Below, piece after piece: positions 42,182 to 50,004 of a stretch of DNA of 64,000 nucleotides (its first letter is position 1; each line of letters begins with the position of its first letter). The notes below the pieces were generated by a model. That model made no database searches. It worked only from the letters and a program-made list of their open reading frames with translations, and was not told the origin of the DNA. The translations under genes and the position numbers were made by a program. The stretch comes from Bernardetia sp. ABR2-2B (lineage in GTDB: Bacteria; Bacteroidota; Bacteroidia; Cytophagales; Bernardetiaceae): the NCBI RefSeq assembly GCF_037126435.1, contig NZ_CP147020.1:2779293-2843292 (forward strand). Reading direction: 5' to 3'.

Positions 42182-42212
42182 AGTCGTCGGTGGAGACACC
42201 GACAACGGCTTG
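42182..42212 (+). repeat. REP-like palindromic repeat, copy 4
   Basis: AGTCGTCGGTGGAGACACCG and the following bases to 42212, in the gltB-gltD gap, 17 nt before the gltD ATG. The core GTCGGTG-GAGA-CACCGAC is a perfect hairpin. Confidence 0.75.
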
Positions 42213-42359
42213 TTTTTTTATTCAACTATTGTCAGAGCTATTTCGGATTACCGAAAAACTACTGACAAAGTTTTTTCTGAAAATGTATTTGTATTTATCC
42301 TGATTTCATCATAAAAATCATATAAATCACTCGCTAATCAGTTACGGTATTTTCAAAAA

Positions 42360-45300
42360 TTACTCACTCACTACCAGCTCATCATCAAGTTTTTGCAGTA
42401 AAGTAATATTTCTATCTAACAAAGCTCGTTTGAAATCAATCGGCATTATTTTGATAAAGTGAGCAATAGAACTTTCCCAATTATTGAGTATTTCTTTAGC
42501 AAGTAAAGATTCTGTATAATGAAGATGATTTTCTACGTACATCCTGATAATATTCTCGTCTTCGCTAGTGATCTGCTCTATTTCTACCATTTCGGAATTG
42601 AGTTTTTCTTCAAAATTTCCTTTTTTATTCCAAATATAAGCTACTCCTCCACTCATTCCTGCTGCAAAATTTCTACCTGTATCGCCTAGATTAATCACCA
42701 AACCACCTGTCATATATTCACAACCGTGGTCGCCGATTCCTTCTACTACCGTTTTTACGCCAGAGTTACGGACTGCAAAACGCTCGCCTGCCATTCCTCT
42801 AATATAGGCTTCTCCAGAAGTTGCACCATAAAAAGCAACATTTCCAATTATGCTATTTTCGGCTGGAACAAATTTGGCTTTGTGGTCGGGATAAAAGATA
42901 AGTTTTGCACCTGAAAGTCCTTTTCCGACATAATCATTTGCATCGCCTTCTATTTCCATGGTTATTCCTTTTACGGCAAAAGCTGCAAAACTTTGTCCTG
43001 CTGTTCCTTTGAATTTTAGATGTAATGTGTTTTGAGGAAGTCCTTGTAAACCGTATTTTTTGGAAATTTCGTGAGAGAGAATAGTACCTACGGCACGGTC
43101 AGTATTTTGGATTTTAAAGTCGGCTTTTATAGACTGTGAATTTTCAATAGAAGATTTTACTTTTTCTAAGATTTTCCAGTCCAATACATTATCTATTCCG
43201 TGGTCTTGCTCTTCTTGTTTGAATAAGCCAACATCTGAACTTGCAGGAGCTTTGTATAAAATTTTTGATAAATCAAGATTTTGGTGTTTCCAATGGGTAA
43301 TGTTATCTCGGATTGCTAAACAGTCGCTTTGTCCTATCATTTCGTCGACAGTTCTGAAACCCATTTCTGCCATAATTTCTCGTAGTTCTTCTGCTAAGAA
43401 TTTAAAAAGATTGACTACATATTCTGGTTTTCCAGTAAATAAAGCTCGTAATTCTTTTCTTTGTGTAGCCACTCCAACAGGACACGTATTGAGATGACAT
43501 TTTCGCATCATAATACAACCTGTACTTACAAGTGCTGCCGTTGCTACTCCCCATTCTTCTGCACCCAATAAGGCTGCAACAGCTAAATCTTTTCCTGTTC
43601 GGATTTGTCCGTCTGCTTGTACAGTTATTCGGCTACGCAATTTATTTTTGACTAATGTTTGATGCGTTTCTGCCACTCCCAACTCCCAAGGAAGTCCTGC
43701 ATGGCGAATCGAACTAAGTGGAGAAGCACCAGTTCCACCATCATGACCAGAAATAAGAACGACATCAGCATGAGCTTTTGCAACTCCAGCAGCAATAGTT
43801 CCGACACCTGCTTCTGAAACTAATTTTACATTAATTCTTGCATGACGATTTGCATTTTTCAAATCAAAAATCAGTTGTGCCAAATCTTCAATCGAATAAA
43901 TATCGTGATGAGGAGGAGGAGAAATCAACCCAACCCCTGGTGTAGAATAACGCACTTTTGCAATCCAATCATCCACTTTATGCCCTGGTAATTGCCCACC
44001 TTCTCCTGGCTTTGCGCCTTGTGCCATTTTGATTTGAATTTCAGTAGCATTACTCAAATAATAGCTATTTACACCAAAACGACCAGAGGCAACTTGCTTA
44101 ATAGATGAGTTCATGGAATCGCCATTTTCTAAAGTTTCATAGCGTTTTGTATCTTCTCCACCTTCTCCACTATTACTTTTTCCTCCTATTCGGTTCATTG
44201 CAATAGCAAGTGTTGTGTGCGCTTCCCAAGAAATCGAACCAAAAGACATTGCACCTGTCGCAAATCGCTTGAAGATGTTTTCAGCAGGTTCTACTTCTTC
44301 TATCGGAATTGGTTTTGATGGTTTAAATTTGAGCATTCCACGCAATGTCATTGCTTTTTCGGTTTGCTCATCTATTAAGCGAGTATATTTTTTGAATAAT
44401 TGATAATCTTCTCTTTTGGTTGATTGTTGAAGTAAATGAATGGTTTGAGGATTAAAAATGTGTTCTTCGCCTCGTTGTTTCCATTGATAAATTCCTCCTC
44501 CTTCTAGGCGTAATTTGTTTTTTGTTATTTGATTTTTGGTAGGGTAAACAATTTGATGACGAATAAGAACTTCTCTAGCAATATCATCTAGTTTTAGTCC
44601 TCCAACTCTTGAAACCGTACCAGCAAAGTATTTATCAATTACTTCCTTATCAATTCCAAGAGCTTCGAATATTTGCGCTCCTTGATACGATTGCAGCGTC
44701 GAAATTCCCATTTTGGCAAAAATCTTTAATAATTCTTTTCCTACTGCTTTGATGTAATTTCTTTGTAATTCTTCGGTTATTAGCTCTGTATTTATTCGCT
44801 CTTTTCTTTTTAGGTAATCAATGGTTTCCAATGCCAAATACGGATTGATGCCAGAAGCTCCAAAACCAATCAAAGTAGCAAAATGATGAGACTCCCAAGC
44901 ATCAGCCGTTTCTGCAATCAGTCCAATATTATCACGAAGACCTTTATTGATAAGATGATGATGAACTGCTGACATAGCAAGTAAAGACGGAATTTGAGCG
45001 TGATTGCTGTCCGAAGTTCTGTCTGAAAGAATAATAATCGAAAAACCATCTTCGACGGCATCTTCGGCATAATTACAGATTCGTTCCAAACCTCGTTCTA
45101 ATCTTCCTGCTTTTGCATCGGCTTTGAAATAGGTAAAAATTGTTTTGGTTTGAAAACCTTTGTGGTCAAGATGTCTGATTTTCTCTAAATCTTTGTTGTT
45201 TAATATTGGTTGATGGAGTTCTAGCGTATGACAATGTTTTGGGGTTTCGGAAAGTAAATTTTGTTTTGGTCCTACAAAGGAAATCAAAGACATGACACTT

Positions 45301-46904
45301 CGCTCTCTGATAGAATCAATCGGTGGGTTGGTTACTTGTGCAAATAATTGTTTGAAGTAATTGGATAAATGCTGACTTTGCTCCGATAATACTGCCAATG
45401 GCGTATCCAAACCCATAGAACCTAATGAACCTTTGGCTGAAGTTGCCATAGCTCCAATAATGTATTTCAAATCTTCGGTAGTATAGCCTGCTTCTACTTG
45501 CCTTCTGACAAGATTTTTATTTCTCAAAGGAACAAACCTACTTGCAGGTTTAACGATTTCCTTTAGCTTGATTTTATTTTCTTTGAGCCAATCTCCATAC
45601 GGTTGTTGAGCGCAAATTTTGGCTTTTACTTCTTCATCACTCAAAATTTTTCCCTGTTCCATATCTACAATAAACATTCTCCCCGGTTGTAAACGTCCTT
45701 TTGAGATAATCGTAGATTGGTCAATATCCAAAACACCTGCTTCTGATGCCATAATTACTCGGTCATCATCAGTTACCCAATACCTTGACGGACGCAAACC
45801 GTTACGGTCTAAAGTTGCGCCTACAATTTTTCCATCAGTAAAAGTAATAGAAGCAGGACCATCCCAAGGTGCCATTAATGAAGCGTGATATTCGTAAAAC
45901 TTCTTACGCATCTTTTCCATTTGCTCATTTCCGTCCCAAGCCTCTGGAATAAGCATCATCATGACATGAGGAAGCGAACGACCACTCAACACTAACATTT
46001 CGATAACATTATCTAAATTGGCAGAATCAGATTGCGACGAGCCACAAATAGGACGCAGCATATCTAACTCTTCTTTCGTAAAATATTCGGATTCAAACTC
46101 CGTTTCTGAAGCTTGAAACCAATTTACATTTCCTTTTACGGTATTTATTTCGCCATTGTGAGCGATGTATCTAAAAGGCTGCGCTAGTTTCCAAGAGGGA
46201 AAAGTATTTGTAGAAAAACGAGAGTGAATTACTGCCAATGCCGAAACGACATTTTCGTGGTGCAAATCCGAAAAATAAGGGCGAACTTGTCCAGTCGTGA
46301 GTTGTCCTTTATAAATAATGGTTTTGTAAGAAAGGGAAGCAAAATAAAAATTACTATCTACTCCCTGCACACTTTCATTGATGACTCTAGTGGCATAATT
46401 GCGTAAGACAAAGAGTTTTCTCTCAAAGTGAAGTGGGTCGGAGGCTGGAGTAGGTAATTTTATAAAAACTTGTTCGATAAATGGCTCTACATTCAAAGCA
46501 CTTTCTCCTATTCCTTCATTATTGGTGGGAACTTTTCGATAACCGATAAGCTCAAAACCAAGCTGTTTTATTTTTCGGTCAAGAATGGTTCGGCATTCTT
46601 CTTTTAGCTCGGTATCTTGTGGAAAAAATACCATTCCTACGCCGTATTCGCCATAGGGAGGCAAAGTAAAACCTAATTTTGTGCATTCATCTAAAAAAAA
46701 CTCGTGAGGCATTTGTATCAAAATACCTGCTCCATCTCCTGTATTTTCTTCGCAGCCACATGCTCCTCGGTGTTCCATGCGTGTGAGCATCTTGATGGCA
46801 TCTTCTATAATTTGGTGTGATTTGCGTCCTTTTATGTTGGCGACAAATCCAATTCCACAAGCATCGTGTTCAAAACTAGGGTCGTATAGTCCTTCTGTAT
46901 TCAA
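42360..46904 (-). CDS. gltB: glutamate synthase large subunit
   Basis: A 1514-residue enzyme that transfers the amide of glutamine to 2-oxoglutarate, giving two glutamates. A short propeptide precedes the nucleophile Cys16 (HDACGIGFVANIKG) of the class II amidotransferase domain. The central domain and the FMN/3Fe-4S synthase domain follow (FATGAMSFGSISWEAHTTLA; GEGGEDTKR; CIMMRKCHLNTCPVGVATQ supplies the cluster cysteines). The C-terminal beta-helix domain ends the protein. The start codon is TTG at 46904: no ATG exists upstream in frame, and this start gives the usual distance to the catalytic Cys. Confidence 0.97.
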   Translation of the reverse strand: MNTEGLYDPSFEHDACGIGFVANIKGRKSHQIIEDAIKMLTRMEHRGACGCEENTGDGAGILIQMPHEFFLDECTKLGFTLPPYGEYGVGMVFFPQDTELKEECRTILDRKIKQLGFELIGYRKVPTNNEGIGESALNVEPFIEQVFIKLPTPASDPLHFERKLFVLRNYATRVINESVQGVDSNFYFASLSYKTIIYKGQLTTGQVRPYFSDLHHENVVSALAVIHSRFSTNTFPSWKLAQPFRYIAHNGEINTVKGNVNWFQASETEFESEYFTKEELDMLRPICGSSQSDSANLDNVIEMLVLSGRSLPHVMMMLIPEAWDGNEQMEKMRKKFYEYHASLMAPWDGPASITFTDGKIVGATLDRNGLRPSRYWVTDDDRVIMASEAGVLDIDQSTIISKGRLQPGRMFIVDMEQGKILSDEEVKAKICAQQPYGDWLKENKIKLKEIVKPASRFVPLRNKNLVRRQVEAGYTTEDLKYIIGAMATSAKGSLGSMGLDTPLAVLSEQSQHLSNYFKQLFAQVTNPPIDSIRERSVMSLISFVGPKQNLLSETPKHCHTLELHQPILNNKDLEKIRHLDHKGFQTKTIFTYFKADAKAGRLERGLERICNYAEDAVEDGFSIIILSDRTSDSNHAQIPSLLAMSAVHHHLINKGLRDNIGLIAETADAWESHHFATLIGFGASGINPYLALETIDYLKRKERINTELITEELQRNYIKAVGKELLKIFAKMGISTLQSYQGAQIFEALGIDKEVIDKYFAGTVSRVGGLKLDDIAREVLIRHQIVYPTKNQITKNKLRLEGGGIYQWKQRGEEHIFNPQTIHLLQQSTKREDYQLFKKYTRLIDEQTEKAMTLRGMLKFKPSKPIPIEEVEPAENIFKRFATGAMSFGSISWEAHTTLAIAMNRIGGKSNSGEGGEDTKRYETLENGDSMNSSIKQVASGRFGVNSYYLSNATEIQIKMAQGAKPGEGGQLPGHKVDDWIAKVRYSTPGVGLISPPPHHDIYSIEDLAQLIFDLKNANRHARINVKLVSEAGVGTIAAGVAKAHADVVLISGHDGGTGASPLSSIRHAGLPWELGVAETHQTLVKNKLRSRITVQADGQIRTGKDLAVAALLGAEEWGVATAALVSTGCIMMRKCHLNTCPVGVATQRKELRALFTGKPEYVVNLFKFLAEELREIMAEMGFRTVDEMIGQSDCLAIRDNITHWKHQNLDLSKILYKAPASSDVGLFKQEEQDHGIDNVLDWKILEKVKSSIENSQSIKADFKIQNTDRAVGTILSHEISKKYGLQGLPQNTLHLKFKGTAGQSFAAFAVKGITMEIEGDANDYVGKGLSGAKLIFYPDHKAKFVPAENSIIGNVAFYGATSGEAYIRGMAGERFAVRNSGVKTVVEGIGDHGCEYMTGGLVINLGDTGRNFAAGMSGGVAYIWNKKGNFEEKLNSEMVEIEQITSEDENIIRMYVENHLHYTESLLAKEILNNWESSIAHFIKIMPIDFKRALLDRNITLLQKLDDELVVSE

Positions 46905-47201
46905 TTTTTTATATTTTTAATTCATTCTGTATATCTAATTTAGTGTGTTTTTATGTTTTGTGTGTTTTTATTGCATTTTTGACAAAAAACAAAAGTTTTT
47001 ATTGAAAATACTTATGAATTTAGTGAATTATTTTGAATTTGGCAAGAATTATTTTTTTAGTTTTAGTAGAAGTTTTATAAATTATACTCGTGTTGTTGAT
47101 AACCTTTTTTGAAAAATAGTTGGATATTGGTTTGAATTATCGATAGTTATTTTGTGTATATTTGAAAATATTATTTTAATGCATTTAGTTATCAAATAAG
47201 C
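46905..47201. other. divergent promoter region gltB / 216-aa gene
   Basis: AT-rich and gene-free. TATATTTG (47157-47164) with TTTG about 22 nt upstream is a likely promoter for the plus-strand gene at 47202. No clear consensus was seen for gltB. Confidence 0.45.
47157..47164 (+). promoter_or_regulatory. -7 box of the 216-aa gene promoter
   Basis: TATATTTG matches TAnnTTTG exactly, 37 nt before the ATG at 47202, with TTTG at 47131-47134 as a candidate -33 element. Confidence 0.5.
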
Positions 47202-47852
47202 ATGAAAAAAACAGACTATATAAAAGTCCTTTTTATTTACTTAATATTTTTTGTTCAAAGTAGTGTTGCACTTTCACAAACAACTGGCGACATAATTACA
47301 CTCAAAGGGTATTTTATTGTGAGCAGTTTCGATACAACTTTTAAGAGTGGTTGCGACTTAAATATTAAAAATACAACATCAATTACAGGTGATAGTATGA
47401 TTTGTGGTGATGGCAATTTTTATAAAAACATTTCTGTTATCAAGTATGTTAAGCCAAAAAATTTAGATTTGAAGCAAATAGACAAGTTTAGTTACCAAAT
47501 AAAACTTCAAAAAAACGAACACTATATTTATCTATCAATAGATCCATTTATACTTTCAGAAGCAGATAAAGGCGATTCTTCAATTATTAAAAATGTTGAT
47601 TTACTTAATGCAGTAAAACAAAACCAAATTACAGCAGACCAAATCCAAAAAGAGATAGAAAGGCTGAAAATTGACTTTAAAAAGAAAAAGCATTGTGATA
47701 TTTTAATGGAAATATCTGTTAAGGTATTAGTATTACCAAAGCGAAAAAAGCCTATAACATTTAACGATCCTTGTGGACTTGATCAATACCTCATTTTATT
47801 TGATAAAAAAAATAAAATTAAAGCTTTAAAAGTAATTGATGACTCTTTTTAG
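47202..47852 (+). CDS. secreted protein of unknown function
   Basis: A 216-residue protein with a signal peptide (KVLFIYLIFFVQSSVALSQ, cut before Thr-Thr-Gly). The mature part begins GDIITLKGYFIVSSFDTTFK and looks beta-rich, followed by a helical, Lys-rich segment (QITADQIQKEIERLKIDFKK) and a final VLVLPKRKKPITFNDPCGLD. Cysteines are scattered. No family was recognised. It is a single gene with its own promoter and a gap of 460 bp after it. Confidence 0.55.
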   Translation: MKKTDYIKVLFIYLIFFVQSSVALSQTTGDIITLKGYFIVSSFDTTFKSGCDLNIKNTTSITGDSMICGDGNFYKNISVIKYVKPKNLDLKQIDKFSYQIKLQKNEHYIYLSIDPFILSEADKGDSSIIKNVDLLNAVKQNQITADQIQKEIERLKIDFKKKKHCDILMEISVKVLVLPKRKKPITFNDPCGLDQYLILFDKKNKIKALKVIDDSF

Positions 47853-48312
47853 GTAGTAATTCTTTTTGGTCTATATCATAGCTTTCTCTCGTTTTAATGA
47901 TTATTACCCCAATAATAATTGACTTATTAACTCAATTTCGATAACATATAATGTATAGCTTTTTGTTACAGTAAAAGGCATTTTGGATATTAAAAAATAC
48001 AATCAAAAAAATATTGATAGTCTAAAACAAAATTAGTTTTATATAATTTTTTTGTCCTTACTTTACATAAGTGAATATTTACTCTATATACTATCGTTTA
48101 GTTATATAAAACACAAAACATTTATCCACCTAAACAACTGATTTAAAGCAATTTATACGGAAAAAATAATTTTATAAGAAGTAATATGGGTAAAATTGTA
48201 ATTTTCTTTTAAAAAGTTTAACAAATCAATTACTAATTTAGGGCTTTAAATAAATGTATTTTATTTATTTTGGCTTCTTAAAAAATATGTACTCAAGAAC
48301 TTTAAATCAACT
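47853..48312. other. 460-bp gene-free AT-rich interval
   Basis: No coding sequence, clear terminator or repeat was seen. It presumably holds the terminator of the 216-aa gene and the promoter of the TolC-family gene. Confidence 0.4.
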
Positions 48313-49797
48313 ATGAAAGATATACAATGTAATAGAGATAAGAGGCTAGTGATGCTGACTAGCTTTTTTTTTAGCGTTTGTTTTTTCTTCTTCTCACAAC
48401 AAACAATTGCTCAAAATACAACAGAATGGTCGCTTGACTCTTGTATTTCGTATGCCTTACGTCAGAATATTCAGCTCAAAATCAATGAATTGGGTATTGA
48501 AAACTCTGAATTGGCATTAAAACAATCAAAAGATGATAGATTGCCGAATGCAAACGCTTCTATTTCCCATAATTACAACTGGGGACGTTCGATTGACCCT
48601 TTTTCGAATAGTTTTGTTAATCAACTTATTCGAACTAATAACTTATCTCTAAATTCTTCTGTTACTCTCTATAATGGTTCTCGTCTAAATAATACAATTG
48701 CACAAAATGAACTACAAGTAGAAGCTGATAAGCTCAATTATGGACAGGCTCAGAATGATTTGATGCTCAATATTGCCAGTAATTACTTACAAGTTGTTTT
48801 GAATAAAGAAATTGCAGCCAATGCTCGTCGTCAGAAAACAAGTACACAAGCGCAATATGACCGAACACAGCAACTTGTAGAAGCAGGTGTTTTGCCTAGA
48901 GCAAATCTATATGATTTGGAAGCTCAACTGGCAGCTGACCAGCAACAAATAATTTTGGGAGAGAATAATCTGATGCTTGCAAAACTTCAACTTCGTCAGT
49001 TGATGCAGCTCTCTCCTACTGAAGATTTTGATATTGTTACTCCACAAGTAGATGACCCTTCGGCTATTTTAGATTCAAAAAATCCATATCAAATTTATCA
49101 AATTGCAGAAACAACACAGCCTAATATAAAAGGAGCAGATGTAAATATAGAAGTAGCAGAAAAAGGAATTGACATTGCCGAAGCAGGAAGACTACCTACG
49201 CTTTCCCTAGTAGGTGGAGCAGGTGCAAACTATACAAGTAGTCAAAAAGAACGGTTTGATGTTACAGACCAAACTATTGTAGGTTTAGATACACTGGGTT
49301 ACATTGCAAATGGAGCAGGAATACCGACTGATTATGTAGTTCGTCCTGATGTAGCTTTAGGAAAAGAAAATTTTGGTTTTTTCAATCAACTTAACGAATC
49401 TTTTAGATATAGTGTAGGCTTGAGATTAGATATTCCTATTTTTAATCGTTTTCAAGTAGATAACAATGTTCAGAGAGCAAAAATTCAGACTCAGAATGCA
49501 CAATTAAATTCTAAACTTATCCGTACGCAGCTTTATCAAACTATCGAACAGGCATATATTTCAGCTCGTGCAGCAAAGGCATCTTTTGAAGCAAGTAAGC
49601 AGCGAGTAAAAGCTTTAGAAGAAACTGTCCGTGTAATGGAGAAACGATTAGAAGCAGGTGCAGCCAACAGCACAGAATATACAGTTGTTAAAAATAATCT
49701 TTCGGTAGCACAAGCTGATTTGCTTAGAGCTAAGTACGAATTTATTTTTAGAATAAAAGTATTAGAGTTTTATGAGGGAGAAGAGTTGAAGTTTTAA
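48313..49797 (+). CDS. TolC-family outer-membrane efflux protein
   Basis: A 494-residue outer-membrane factor forming the exit duct of a tripartite efflux or secretion pump. A signal peptide (LTSFFFSVCFFFFSQQTIAQ) is followed by the typical first helix WSLDSCISYALRQNIQLKIN, a Bacteroidota TolC segment HNYNWGRSIDPFSNSFV, and two repeats of helix-strand-helix, the second ending EAGAANSTEYTVVKNNLSVA. The length is normal. The membrane-fusion and transporter subunits that normally follow are absent: a terminator comes next and carB is on the other strand, so it must pair with proteins encoded elsewhere. Confidence 0.93.
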   Translation: MKDIQCNRDKRLVMLTSFFFSVCFFFFSQQTIAQNTTEWSLDSCISYALRQNIQLKINELGIENSELALKQSKDDRLPNANASISHNYNWGRSIDPFSNSFVNQLIRTNNLSLNSSVTLYNGSRLNNTIAQNELQVEADKLNYGQAQNDLMLNIASNYLQVVLNKEIAANARRQKTSTQAQYDRTQQLVEAGVLPRANLYDLEAQLAADQQQIILGENNLMLAKLQLRQLMQLSPTEDFDIVTPQVDDPSAILDSKNPYQIYQIAETTQPNIKGADVNIEVAEKGIDIAEAGRLPTLSLVGGAGANYTSSQKERFDVTDQTIVGLDTLGYIANGAGIPTDYVVRPDVALGKENFGFFNQLNESFRYSVGLRLDIPIFNRFQVDNNVQRAKIQTQNAQLNSKLIRTQLYQTIEQAYISARAAKASFEASKQRVKALEETVRVMEKRLEAGAANSTEYTVVKNNLSVAQADLLRAKYEFIFRIKVLEFYEGEELKF

Positions 49798-49831
49798 AAT
49801 TAGGGTTTTCTTATACAGAATATTTCAAAGT

Positions 49832-49880
49832 GTCATTATTGGTGTTGCTTCTGCTAAAATACCAATAATGACTTTTTTTT
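49832..49880 (+). terminator. rho-independent terminator
   Basis: A 12-bp stem GTCATTATTGGT / ACCAATAATGAC (49832-49843, 49861-49872) followed by eight T residues, ends the TolC-family transcript. Confidence 0.88.
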
Positions 49881-49958
49881 ATACTTCAAAGGCAAACGAA
49901 CCATTCCCTTTTCTATTTTTACTTTGAATTATAATGCTTTCGAATTACAAGAAGATAA

Positions 49959-49992
49959 AAACCTATAAGGATTTTAGAATCCTTATAGGTTT
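49959..49992 (-). terminator. hairpin terminator of carB
   Basis: A 15-bp perfect stem AAACCTATAAGGATT / AATCCTTATAGGTTT with a 4-nt loop, 12 bases beyond the carB stop; A/T runs flank both sides. Confidence 0.88.
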
Positions 49993-50004
49993 CAAAAAAT
50001 AATA

